Assembly (NCBI GenBank): GCA_004565275.1
Contig: SDOX01000121.1
Span: forward strand, 339,800 to 403,799
From: Nannochloropsis salina CCMP1776
Lineage: Eukaryota; Sar; Eustigmatophyceae; Eustigmatales; Monodopsidaceae
Length of the DNA stretch: 64,000 nucleotides
Direction: 5' to 3'
The position numbers and the translations under genes were made by a program. Of this stretch, positions 17,761 to 28,593 are shown piece by piece (position 1 is the first letter of the stretch; the number at the start of each line of letters is the position of its first letter). Under the pieces are notes generated by a model, which was not told the origin of the DNA, searched no databases, and was given only the letters and a program-made list of their open reading frames with translations.

Positions 17761-20460
17761 ATGACCGACCCCCTCGATTCTTCCATGCGGAAACGCGGTG
17801 GTGAATCCGCAGGGCGCGGGGGAAGCCCCTCCAAATGGGCGCGTCAGGGTAATGAAGACGAAGGCTTTACTACTGAGGTGGTAGGGGTGGCCTTGGGCGC
17901 CGAAAACGAAAATTGCGCGAAGAGTCAAGGCGAGGCCCCTCCCGCCCAAACATTCCCTGCCCCTCAACCTTGGTCGGATGCCAGAAGCACGGAAAGTAAT
18001 CGCAGCAACGAAAGCTTGCAGACCATTGGGATGGTCCCGGATGAGGGGGAGACTTCTACGTGGCAAGATGTGGCAAAAGAGCATGGCGAACAAACATGCA
18101 CGGTGGACCGGCCCATCCAAGCAGAGACCAGCGGGCGGCAAAGCGACCTTTATGTCAGTATGGGAAGCAGTGTATCAGCAATGTCGACAAATAACGTGCC
18201 AGAAGAGCAAGCTGGCATCGGTGGGGATGTACCCATTGCTCCTTCCCCAGTGACCACCCCGGCACTGGAGCCGCCCCAGTCGCCCTCGCCGCGGCAGACG
18301 GAAGCCCAGGTGTCTGATGAAAGAAGGTCGCAACAAACGCATTTCAACAGTCCTCAAGCCCCGCGCACGGACGGAGTGGACCACTGGATCCTGATGCAGA
18401 GGCTTCGAGGCTTGGACCCTTCCCTTCTCCTCCTCTCGCTGCTTGACGAGGCCGGCCTGACCCTGAGCATGCCCCTCTCCGTCATGTCTCAGGAGACGCA
18501 ATGGACGCTGATACGCCGCCTCGTGTTGCGGGACGCCCTCTCCTACCGGAAGAAACTCCAGCACGTGAACACGCTGGACGATGTGGTCGGACTCATTGCC
18601 CGGTCCCGACGTATCTTGGTCCTGACCGGGGCCGGCCTGAGTGTGGCGTGCGGGATCCCGGACTTCAGGAGCGAGAAAGGGATATACGCCCGTCTCGCCG
18701 AGTACAACCTGCCGGACCCACAGAGCATGTTCGACATGGCTTTTTTCCAGTCCAACCCGGTGCCTTTCTACCAGTTTGCCCGCGAACTGCTGCCCGGAAA
18801 TTACCGACCGTCCCTCTCCCACCGATTCCTCACCCGTCTGGAGGCCCGTTCCAAGTTGTTGCGGTGCTACACGCAGAACATCGACGTACGCCCTTTCCCC
18901 CTTCCCTGCCTGCCCTTTGTGCCTCGTTTTTCCCTCGCTCCCTCTGCCTCTCGTGTCTTGGGGCCCCTCACGCTTCCCTCCGCGACACCCGTTCGCGTGA
19001 ATCTCATCCTCGATCTTGCCCTCCCTCCCTCCTTCCCTCCCTCCCTCCCTTACGTACTTCCTTTCCAGTCCCTTGAGCGGGTGGCGGGCATGTCGTCCGA
19101 CCGGCTGCTGCAGTGCCACGGGTCCTTCGAGACGGCCACCTGCCTGCACTGCAGGGGGAGGTTCACGCTCGAGGACATCCGGGAAAAGATCAACCAACAG
19201 GAAATCCCACGCTGTCCGGCGTGCTACACGGAGGAGGGGAAGGAGGAGGCAGGGGGTTGGAGGGGCCTGATCAAGCCGGACATCATCTTCTTCGGGGAGT
19301 CCCTGGGCGACAAGTTCAGCACGGCCATGGAGTACGACAAACAGCGCGTTGACCTGTTGCTCGTCCTGGGCTCTTCTCTTAAGGTGGGGCCCGTGAACAA
19401 GATCCTGCAGTGGCTGCCTGCCCGAGTCCCGCAGGTGCTGATTAATCGGGAGGTGGTGGGTGCCCCCAACAGATTCGACGTGGAGCTACTGGGGGACTGT
19501 GACGCGGTGGTGAGGGAACTGTGGGCGAGGCTGGGATGGGAGGGTCTGGAGGAGGAGGGGGAGAAAGGAGGGGAGGGAGGGGGGGAGGGATGGGAGTTAG
19601 CAGGCCAGAACCGGTACTACTTCGTGAACGCCAAACGGCCGGTGGAGGAGACGAGCGGAGAGGAGAGGGGCGAGGAGGAAGGGGAAGGAGGGATGGTGGA
19701 GGAGGAGGTCGAGAGGGAGGAGGAGGAAGTTTCCTGTCCCTTGCCTGTAGTGGCGCATCACGAAGGAGAGACGGAGGCGGAGGCGGCGGCCGTGGAGGCG
19801 GAGGAGGTGGCGGCCCGACGACGGAAGGAGGAGGACTGGGAAGTAGGCCCGGGGGTGTTGAAGCGGGCGGAAGGCAGGAGGGAGGGAGGGAGGGAGGGAG
19901 GGAGGGAGGGAGGGAGGGCGCCGGGGTCGGGTACGGCGATGCCCCCCGAGGGCCTTTTCGAGCCCGAGCCCCTGACACTAGACCCTGTCGCTCCTCATCA
20001 TCAGCAGCTCCTGCCTCTATTCCCCGCCCTGGCCGTTCCACAGTCCCCGCACCACGGTCAAGACCTCTCCTCCTTCCTCCCTCCCGCCCTTCTCTCCCCC
20101 CTGAACTCGCCCCTCCTCCCTTCCGTGGAAGGGCGGAGGGGAGGGGAGGAGGAGGAAGGAAAAAAGGGTAGAGGAGGGCCAGGGACGGAATGGGGGAGCA
20201 AAAGTGGCCCCCCACGGTCGAAGGATTCCCCTGGAGGCCTCCTCGGCCTGCCCTCCTCCTCGCCCCCCTCCCCCTCGTGCCAGCCCTCCCCCTTCACCCT
20301 CCAGCCCATGTCCCCTCGGTCCAATACACTGGTGAGCACGCCCCGGGGGGGTATAAGGACGCTGATGGGACGGGAAGGAGGGGCGGAGGAGGATGCTTCC
20401 GGTGGGGAAGGGGGCGGGCGGTTGGCGGAACTGGAACGGGAGGCGTTCTACCTGCCCTGA
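17761..20460 (+). CDS. SIRT1-type sirtuin (class I NAD-dependent deacetylase)
   Basis: Exons 17761-18885 and 19069-20460 give 838 residues; the 183-base intron starts GTACGC, right after the TQNID motif, and ends TTTCCAG. It deacylates lysines, probably in the nucleus. Motifs: LVLTGAGLSVACGIPDFRS (NAD site, about 284-302), YTQNID, QCHGSF with the catalytic His (about 391), a zinc site CLHC ... CPAC (about 399-427), GSSLKV and LINRE. FDVELLGDCDAVV is close to human SIRT1. An N-terminal helical extension precedes the core. The C-terminal 280 residues are Glu/Gly/Pro low complexity with a GREGG repeat; soon after the core comes GQNRYYFVNAKR, resembling the SIRT1 ESA segment (PPNRYIFHGAE). The exact C-terminus could change if further introns exist. 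Confidence 0.9.
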   Translation: MTDPLDSSMRKRGGESAGRGGSPSKWARQGNEDEGFTTEVVGVALGAENENCAKSQGEAPPAQTFPAPQPWSDARSTESNRSNESLQTIGMVPDEGETSTWQDVAKEHGEQTCTVDRPIQAETSGRQSDLYVSMGSSVSAMSTNNVPEEQAGIGGDVPIAPSPVTTPALEPPQSPSPRQTEAQVSDERRSQQTHFNSPQAPRTDGVDHWILMQRLRGLDPSLLLLSLLDEAGLTLSMPLSVMSQETQWTLIRRLVLRDALSYRKKLQHVNTLDDVVGLIARSRRILVLTGAGLSVACGIPDFRSEKGIYARLAEYNLPDPQSMFDMAFFQSNPVPFYQFARELLPGNYRPSLSHRFLTRLEARSKLLRCYTQNIDVRPFPLPCLPFVPRFSLAPSASRVLGPLTLPSATPVRVNLILDLALPPSFPPSLPYVLPFQSLERVAGMSSDRLLQCHGSFETATCLHCRGRFTLEDIREKINQQEIPRCPACYTEEGKEEAGGWRGLIKPDIIFFGESLGDKFSTAMEYDKQRVDLLLVLGSSLKVGPVNKILQWLPARVPQVLINREVVGAPNRFDVELLGDCDAVVRELWARLGWEGLEEEGEKGGEGGGEGWELAGQNRYYFVNAKRPVEETSGEERGEEEGEGGMVEEEVEREEEEVSCPLPVVAHHEGETEAEAAAVEAEEVAARRRKEEDWEVGPGVLKRAEGRREGGREGGREGGRAPGSGTAMPPEGLFEPEPLTLDPVAPHHQQLLPLFPALAVPQSPHHGQDLSSFLPPALLSPLNSPLLPSVEGRRGGEEEEGKKGRGGPGTEWGSKSGPPRSKDSPGGLLGLPSSSPPSPSCQPSPFTLQPMSPRSNTLVSTPRGGIRTLMGREGGAEEDASGGEGGGRLAELEREAFYLP
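19875..19920. repeat. (GGGA)n simple repeat inside the sirtuin coding region
   Basis: A run of GGGA units encodes the GREGG repeats of the sirtuin tail. It is the coding-strand counterpart of the CCCT tracts seen elsewhere in the window. Confidence 0.8.
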
Positions 20461-20930
20461 GGCCTTTGAAGGGGAGGTATCGGGGTCGATGAGGAGGGAG
20501 GAGGTATGTGCACGCGACGGAAAAAGAGGGAAAAGTTTGGAGGAAAGGTGAGGCCTCAGGGGCAGGAGAGGGAGGATTGGAGGGACGCGACAGTGAGGCG
20601 AGGGAGGAGAAGGCACAGGTGGTGGTGAGAGAGAAGCATGGAGACGGAAGGAAGGTGATGGCCGTGGAAGGAGGAGGGAAGAGCCCGGCGAAAAAAAGGA
20701 GGAAAGATGGTTTTCTGAGGTGCGGGGAGGGGAGAGAGGGGGTTGGGGAAGGAGCTAAGTGACACATCCGGATGTGACACAAGAAGGTGGGGAGGGGAAA
20801 GGGATCTGACGCGGGGAGGGACACGGAAGGTCGCGCGCGCAGTCCGATTAAAGTAAACGATTTTGAACTCATTCCTCTCGGTCCCGGCGATTGCCCACCG
20901 GCAGCGGCGACGAGTAAGGTAGGAGTTAGC
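20461..20930. other. Convergent 3' region sirtuin / ADP-ribosylglycohydrolase-like gene
   Basis: 470 purine-rich bases with no supported gene. The right end may include the last exon of the minus-strand gene (see 20931-22459). Confidence 0.4.
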
Positions 20931-22459
20931 TTAAGCGGGATAGAAATGATGCATGGCGCGAGGCTGGGAGAAGCGTGTCGACGTGAGCAATGCCGGTCGC
21001 GTCGACGAAGGGTAGCCAAGGAAAGCGCAACAAAGCCAGAGATGGGGCACGTGCTGACAACAGATTCGCTTTCTCTGGGATTACTTGCCGGTGCGCACGC
21101 CTCCCTCCTTCCCTCCCCCTCATCGCTCCCCCCCACACACCGGCTCCCCCCCCCCCGGACTCACCACCGCCTCCACGAAGCCCCCCACCTCCTCCTCGAC
21201 CTCCTCCCTCCCGACCAAACCCGTCACCCACCGGGGCGGCAGCTTCTCAAAGCCATGCCGAGCCCCCACAAGGGCCCCCAATAGCGCCCCCCTGGCCACG
21301 TTCTCCCCCCCGGCATTCGTGGAGCGGAGCAAGGCTTCCTCCGGACCCACCTCTCCGTATTTGTGGAGATAGTACAAAAGCGTGGGGAAGGCAGAGTCGA
21401 TGTAGCAGGCGCACATGGGGTCTTGGCGAGTCTGCGCCATCATCCGGGGCACGTCCAGCCCCAGGGCCCGACCCGCCGCCTCGCTCACCTCCTGGAGGTC
21501 CCGGCCTTCCAAACAGGCCTCGAGCATGCCCGCGTAGACGCGCCCGTACTTGGGCAGGAGGGAGGGCGACTTCCGGTTCACGTTGATCACGTCCTTGACG
21601 TCCTGGCTGAGGGCCTGCGTGGCGTCGGCCGAGCCCGGGGTGGAAAGGCGGCGGGCGAGGTGGGCAAGCGCCACGGGGATGACAGGGACCAGGCCGTCGA
21701 TCGTGTCCACGTTGTGGCCGTCGTTGTCGGCGCACTGGCCTGGGTCCTTTCCTTTCACGTAATTCGCGAAGAACATCCGGTGGCATGTGCCCGCGTACAC
21801 GTCCCCATGGGAGCCGGGCGTGGTCATGAAGCCCAGGTAGCTCTTCAGAAAATCGCCCGCGTCCAAACGACCCCCGTGCTTGCTCAGGCTCCGAATCAAG
21901 AGCCGTTCCAATGACGCCTCCAAAGTGCCTTCCCCCGCCCGTAGCCCGTGATGATAGTGGTACTGCCCGCCTTTCAGCCAAAATTGGCGTTTCCCGTGAC
22001 AGATCACATCACCAATGATGTGCCCGGTGTCGCTACCTCGTCCGCCCCCGCCTGTGTTGCTCAGGTTCATGATTGACCCCGCAAATCTTGTTTTGGGCGC
22101 CGCATAGTCAGTGATGCTTCCAAAGTCCCTGCGCAGCTGAGCTTGATCATAATACCTACGGTGGGGAAATATGGACGGACGGATGAGGAAAAAAAGAAAA
22201 AGAACGGTACATTCATGGGCACAGGAAGAAGCAGGTCATGCAGCGCGCGCATGTAGCAGCATATCTTCGTCGTCGACTGGAGCCACGACAATCACAAAGA
22301 GGCGTCTGCTGAAGACTAGACGCGCTTTCCTACTACTTTACGTGCTGCGGGCTACCTGCTGCGGTTATCACACACGTACCAATGAACCGGCATGGCCAGC
22401 GCGTCTCCGATGAGAGAGCCCCACAAAGCACCCCTCAATTTATCTACCAATGCTTCCAT
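20931..22459 (-). CDS. ADP-ribosylglycohydrolase/J1-crystallin family protein
   Basis: Exon 1 (22380-22459) encodes MEALVDKLRGALWGSLIGD and on to HW; exon 2 (21165-22155) continues YYDQAQLRRDFGSITDYAAP. The join is phase 2 with a GTACGT donor and a CCGTAG acceptor. Exon 2 ends at a strong GTGAGT donor in phase 0, so a short third exon is likely; candidate acceptors are at 21054 and 20964, both reading in frame to a stop at 20931-20933. Without it the frame would stop at 21120. The fold is that of DraG/ARH hydrolases: GALWGSLIGDALAMPVHW, QYHYHHGLRAGE, DNDGHNVDTIDGL and NAGGENVARGALLGALVGA. The last replaces the canonical metal-binding GGDTDT, as in the J1-crystallin-like branch, so hydrolase activity is doubtful. 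Confidence 0.8.
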
Positions 22460-23466
22460 GGCGACTGCTCCCACGACTCCCGGACTGATTACCCGCATGC
22501 AGGAAGGGTAACTCTGTGTGGTCAGGCACGTGGGAAGGGGGGTGAGAGCTTAGCGGCCAAAATCGACAGAGACCCAAATTTGTGGAAACAAACCCGAGCA
22601 ATGATTACGTTGAGCTGTAGCTATACCACCAACTCGTCCAAATGAAAAATGAAAAACTTGCAGACTCCTCCGAATTTACACTAGACATGACTCGCGTCAG
22701 CACGGAGCCTTACCCCCCGTCCCTGCCTCGGTCCGAAGAACTCGTTTCGACGCTTTGCCCGCTGTTGGCACATACTTGTGAAACCCTTTAATCCACCATC
22801 TTCCGAACAAAAATCGGATGGTATTTCGTGTCTCTAAATACCTCTGGGGCATTTTGGGGGCGCCCTCTCACTGCTCGTGCTTTAAGGAAACATGAACATG
22901 GGCCGTCTTGGCTGCTAACATGAAGTCCCTCCATCCCTGCGACTTGTAAATTTCACCCAAACATGCATCCAGCACAGTCCCTGAAACGTCTAACCATCGG
23001 CTCTCTCGCACGTGAATTTGTGACACTGTCGTCCTCAGAGAAATGTCAAAGGAAAATTCAATAAGTAAAAGCACATGGTGCGCGAGGCGGAATCCGAGTA
23101 TACAACCTCATCCCTGTAATTTACTCCTATCCGAGAACAAAGATACCTCCTATCAAAAACGGCAACGTCTCTTCGTGCATCTACTTTCCTGGTCACGCTG
23201 CTGGTTTGGTGCGCTTCGTTCGGACACCTGGAAAGGTGTGCTCAGCGCTTCGCCATGGGCCGTTTCTCGCTAATTCTATGTCCACAAGCAGGACCTAATC
23301 TACCCTTTCTAGTCTTTTCCTACGTGCATGTACTACGCCAACACAGGCCTTATGCAGCTCCCAAGCCAACCTTATCGCAACGAACGACCGCACGGTCCCT
23401 CTCCCGGTCAGCGCAAAACCCTGCCGCCTCGGACACTGCCTTCCCCGCCTCCAACGCAGATTTCTC
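22460..23466. other. Intergenic region between the ADP-ribosylglycohydrolase-like and CLU genes
   Basis: 1007 bases holding the promoter of the minus-strand gene at 22459 and the CLU 3' UTR. On the minus strand, 22868-23033 reads as a plausible terminal exon (containing SRWLDVSGTVLDACLGEI and ending SLKHEQ then stop), but I could not find upstream exons. It is listed as a finding, not a gene. Confidence 0.35.
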
Positions 23467-26400
23467 TCACTTCTTCTTCCCACCATCACCCCCGCTGTTC
23501 TTCTTCTTCTTTTTCCCCCCGGCAGCGGCTGAGCGCGCCCGCTCCTCCGCCTCCATGGCCTCCAGCCATGAGTCGTCCTGCTCCACCGCGGGGGTGTCCA
23601 CCGCCACGGGGGCCGGCGCTGGCTTCTTCCCAGGCCTCCCTCCAAGACCGCGAGGACCCTCGCCTTTCCAGGGGTTGTACTTCAAGCCTTGTGCTTGCTT
23701 GCTGCTCGCCCGTTCCACAGCCTTTTGCGTCAATTCCGTTAGCCATCGCGAGGACTCCCCCACCCGGGGATGCTCCTCGCCCAACGCCTCCCGATACAGA
23801 AGGTAGGAACGCTTCTCGTGCGCGAGCGCTTCCTTGTACAGGGTGTAAGAGGCTTCGAGCATGGCGAGTTGGTGGGCGACATGGGCCTCCACCACCCGAT
23901 CCGGTACGTGCTCGGCTTTTTCCAGGGCCAGGGAGAGGCACTGGTAGGATTCCTTGGACCGGCCCAGCTCCTGGTAGGCCGCCGCCAGCTTCAGGTACTG
24001 GGTGGGTAGCTCGGGGGAGTACGGCCCTGCGACCAGCTCGAGGAGGTAGATGCAGGCGTGGAAATGGAAGATGGCCTGGTCGTACCGGGCGCCTTGGCGG
24101 GACTGTTGGAGGAAGATCCCGAGGACGTGGTGGGCGTTGGTGGCTTCGAAGGAATCGAAGCCGGCAGTCTGCCAATAGATGGCCATGGCCTTCTCCAAAT
24201 GGGCCAGCCCCGCCTCCGGGTCGCCGGCTTGACAGAGGAGGGAGCCCGAAAGCTCCAGGCAATGCGCTACTTCTAGATGGACCGAGCCCAGCGTCTGCTG
24301 CAGCATGCTCGTCGCCTCGCTCACGTACTCAAAGGCCGGCCCCACGTTCCCCGTCTGAGCCAGGACCTTGGCCGTGGCCAGCAGCTCCTGCGCTTCTTCC
24401 AGCAAGCAGGCAGGGGCGCAATGCTTCGCGACGGGGTGGATTTCAGCCAGATCGGCCAAGGACAGGGGCTCCAAGACCGCCCCGGTCAAATCGTAGGCAC
24501 GCGCGTAGACCCGGAGGCCCAGCTTTTGGCACAGGCGTCGGAGCAGGGCGTGAGGATTGGCCACCAGGGCGCCCGCCCGGCCGAGGAGACGAGGAGAAGC
24601 GTAACGGTACCGCCGGCGCACGTCGTCGACGACGCGGGCCCGAATTTCTTGTAAAGAGAGGCCTGGGCTGGCCAGGGGAGGCGGGCTCATCTCCACGGGC
24701 GTGCTGAAGAACACGGCAGTGGTTACGGCGGCGTCATCGACAGTGGTGCAAGGAGTCGTGTTCGCAAAGCCATTCAGGCCCGGGCGCCGCCCCCCGCTTT
24801 TCCCTTTCTTCCCCTTTTTTTTCTTCCCAGGCCCACCGCCGGACATCCCCACGTGCCCGTTCTCGTTGTCGTTGTCGTCTCCAGGCGCGGTGGCAGCGAT
24901 TGGAGCGGCGAGGCTCGTGGAGGCGCCCACAGGGTCTGCGTCTGGCCCCGGGGGCGAGGTGTCCCCCCTTTTTTTCCCCTTCTTCTTCTTCCCTTTCCCA
25001 GCCGTGGGTTTCTCGCTCTCCTTCTTTCCCCCCGTCCCCTCCGCCCCCTGCCCTCCCACCGGAGGTTTTGTGGCGTCTCGGTCCGGGCCGAATCGCTCCT
25101 CGGGCCCCCCCCGGCCGAGAACGGCATTCAGACAGGCCACCAAGGTGGGGCCTGGGGAAGCGCGCAGGTCCGGTCGGTCTTTGAGCAGCTCGAAGACGAG
25201 GTGCTTGACCGCCCGCGCCACCATCTCCGTCTCGCAGAGTTGGATGAAGTACTCGGGGCACCGGTAGCGTTTCGAGGCATGGCCCGCCTTCGTCCCTCCT
25301 TTCCCCGCCCCCTCCCCCCCTCCCTCCCCCCCTCCCTCCCCCCCCTGCCTCCCGGGCAAGCTGGCAAAGGCGACCCAGATACCGGACGTTGATCCCCGAT
25401 TGGTGCATGTTCACCGTCAGTGTCTCCCCGTCCATGGGGTTCAACGCCCCCGTCTGCACTTCTTTCACGAAAGAGGGGAGGAGGTCGTGCCACAGGAACC
25501 GGCTCAGGACGCGGATCTGCTCTTCGTCTTTCGCCACCTGCTCCATGTCCCTAACCCCCGCCAAGGGCAAGAAGGCGTTTGCATTCACCTTCATCCGCTC
25601 CAAGAGCTCCTCCTCCTCCTCTTTCAGACGCGCCTTGCTCTCCTCGTCGAGCGTCGCCTCCTCCTCCTCCTTTCCGCTGTCTTCCCCTTGCCCGTCCTCC
25701 ACCCCTGCCCCCTCCTTCTTCTCCTTGCCTTCCTTTTTTCGTTTTGCCACACATGTCTCCTCCGCCTTCTGCCGGAGCGCCAGGACCTGACTTCGCACGT
25801 ACAGCCCCAGCAACTCGGGACGGATGACCGCCGAGAAATCCTCCTCCAAGGGTGGCACCCCTTCCACGGGCTTGGCCCGCTCCCAGACCCCGGTGCCCCC
25901 CCGTCCTGGATCCTGCTCGTCCTCCTTGATCCAATTCGGGTCTCGGGGCGTGAGACGGACCAAGTCCAAGACGTAGCACCGATTGTCCGCGCCGCGGATG
26001 CCTTTCCATTCCACCGGGCCCATGAATTTGACCGTCTCCCCCTCCCCCCCCCCGTCCCCCCCCTCCCTGCCCCCCCTCCCCCCCTTCTTCTCCTCCCCGC
26101 CCTCGGACAGGCAAGACCGGGAGCTCCCGTTCCGCCAAGTGCAAGGGCCGACTCAGGTCTTGGAGCAGTTTGTGCATCTCGGGTTTCGCCTGCAGCTTCA
26201 CCCCCGGTTCCACCGAACCGTAGAGGAGGCGGCTCTGCTGATCGCCGCTTAAGATACCCGGAATCACGCTTTGGGCCACCAGGCGCACGCCCAGGTAGTC
26301 GATCACGGAGGTGGCGAGGGTGTGGAGTCGGGGGGGGGGTACCGGATCCGAGGGGGAGGCCGCGATTTGGTCGCCGGCGTCGGCCAAGACCTTGTTGAGG

Positions 26401-28032
26401 ACACGGATGTTGCGGACCTCGTGCAAGGCGTTCTTGAAAGCGGGCCCGTCCCCTTCGATGACCTTAAAGGTGTTCTGTGTCTCGAGGGCGTAGGAGAAGA
26501 AGATGTTGTTGAAGACGTAGACGTGGTTGCGGCGCGCCTCGTTCGGGTTGATGGGCACCACAAAGCCCTGGACCACAGCCAGGGCCCCGGCCACAGCCGC
26601 CTCCCCAAAGTCGGCCAAGACCCTGTGCAGGACCTTGGCCCGGACAATCTTCTCCCCGACGGTCCCCGCGGGCATCTCGCGAGCCCCCTGGTAGTCCTCG
26701 TTCCAGTCTCGCAACGCCCCGCGCTCATCCATTCCAAAGGCCTGTACCAGGTCCTCGGCCGACCGCCCCTCGTCCAGGTGGTGACGTGCCAGCACCGTGC
26801 CTTCCGCCAGGGGGAGGGAGGGGGGGAGGGAGGCCTGGGGGGGGGGGCAGGGGCGCCGGGATCACCCAGGGAGCCTTCGACCCGAAGATGGAGTCGATTT
26901 TGCCCTCCCCGAGACCTAGGGCCAGGCTCTCCATGGGCTCGTCCGGGCGGGAATGGTCCCTCGCGGCCAGCACAGCCTGCCGCCACGCGTCTTGGAAGCA
27001 GGGGAGGGCGGCGCCGAGGAGAGGAAGGAGGTCGTGGGCAAAGTGGGCGGCGGCGGGGTCCGGTGAGGGATCGAACACCTGCCCGCGCGTCCCGTTCACG
27101 TAAAAGCCCCGGGGGACGGCCGTCAGGTGGAGGACGCTCCCGTCCATAGCCTGGACTTCCAGGTAGAGGAGGTCCCCCTGCAGGCGTCGGTGGGCGGGCG
27201 GGGGATTCCAGCCGGAGAAGCCCAGGTTGTGGAGACAGGCGGGGACGAGGAATTCGGGCGCCGGAGTGGCCAGGGGGCCGGCCACGGTGGGGAAGAGCTT
27301 GTCCAAGGAGATTTGGACGGGAAATTCCACCTTTGGGAGACGCTCCAGCATGGCCCGCAGCTCCTTCTGGGTGGCGGCCTCGGTCGAGTCCGCCCCCTCC
27401 TTCTTACGCCGCGCTTGAATCGGGAGAGTAGCACCCAGACTAGACACTCCTGTGCCCCCCGCCCCTGCCCCGGCAGACTTTCCTGTTACCTTTACGGCCG
27501 AAGGGAGCAAGACCGGGGGGTACTGTAGGAGCTCCTTGAGCCGGCGGACGTGCGTCCTGGCCCGCCGCACGTCGTAGTCCTCCAGCACCATCACTAAACG
27601 GGCGCCCCCCCGGAACACCCCTTCATATTCATTCAGTTCCGTGAAGTCGTTGATCTCCACGCGCGGGTCACTGCCTTTCACGACCAATGCATAGCTGGTG
27701 TAGTAACAGGCCTCGGGGTACTCCGCCAGCACTTGCTTGACTCCAAGCCCCACCTCGCTAGCTTGCACTGGCGGCAGCGTTAACACCCCTCCTGTGGGCA
27801 ATTCCACTTCCACGACAATTTCTGCCAGAGACTCCTCTTCGACGTTAGACTGCTCCTTTTGTGCTTGTGATGTCCCCTTTTCTTCGCCAGGGCCGACATT
27901 TTCTCTCCCTTTGCTCATACCTGACTGTGCTTCAGCTTTGTCCGTCAAGCCCGCGCTCGCCCCAAGCGGGGGCAGTTCCTTTTGTGCTGCCGCGGGCGGC
28001 GCTTTTTCGTCTATGCCCTGTTCAACACCCAT
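23467..28032 (-). CDS. CLU: CLU (clustered mitochondria / TIF31) protein, reading frame interrupted
   Basis: A large cytosolic protein (about 1,500 residues) that governs mitochondrial distribution and binds mRNAs for mitochondrial proteins. The order of family features is intact: CLU N-terminal domain (LPTGGVLTLPPVQ; FTELNEYEGVFRGGARLVMV), GSKIH-like core (RGFYVNGTRGQVFDPSPDP), the CLU domain (ALRDWNEDYQGAREMP; NNIFFSYALETQNTFK; YVLDLVRLTPRDPNW; LPLAGVRDMEQ), a Lys-rich linker, then TPRs (AYQELGRSKESYQCLSLALE; LAHEKRSYLLYREALGEEHP). The frame changes three times, near 26835-26850, 26040-26105 and 25290-25355, each in a G/C-rich low-complexity tract without convincing splice sites. The first in-frame ATG is at 28030-28032; the frame is open to 28245, so an upstream exon is possible. 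Confidence 0.85.
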
Positions 28033-28593
28033 TAATTTCCCGTCTCCACCAAATGCTTTGGTGGCTGGCGGTAGTTGGGAGGCGGGCGGGAGAAATACCA
28101 GGCGCCAGTTAGTTCTTGGTGGGAATGCGCCGGTTTTGACGAGCGCGAGAACTCGATTGTTCACTTTAATGCGACGACAGGGGCATGTACCACGAAAAAA
28201 TGCCGATTGCTGCAATATTATGCGCGAATCTTTGTCTCTATCCACTATTCACACCCTACGCGGTGAAAACGCGCGCATTTTCAGAGGCCATTGGACCAAT
28301 ACCGGTCTTTTTTTAACATTAGGAAAAGGCAGCAAGATACGCGGATGGGAGGGCCGCGACGCCGGCGACCTCCTACCCCCTTTTATGTCCACCACAATTT
28401 GTGTTTTTGGAATCGCATGCACGTATTTATGGCCCACAGATGACAATAGCTATGTTTCGCGCGATACCTTTACCCATTTTTCTTTCCTTAAGTGGTACCG
28501 ATGGGAAAATATATCTTATACGGTCGAATTGTTCTAAGAATTTTTTGATTTCCACACGTTCCACCAGGCCATTTGTGAGTCGCGAACTCCAAA
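28033..28593. promoter_or_regulatory. Divergent promoter region CLU / FYV7-like gene
   Basis: 561 bases. The part up to 28245 stays open in the CLU frame and may be coding or 5' UTR; beyond it the sequence turns AT-rich. No motif was recognised. Confidence 0.35.

Noticed and set aside
18175-19197. Minus-strand open frame of 340 codons opposite the sirtuin
   Set aside because: It runs antisense to well-conserved sirtuin motifs and through its intron; it has no family features of its own.
23328-24707. Plus-strand 459-codon frame opposite the CLU TPR region
   Set aside because: Pro/Arg-rich shadow of the GC-rich CLU coding strand.
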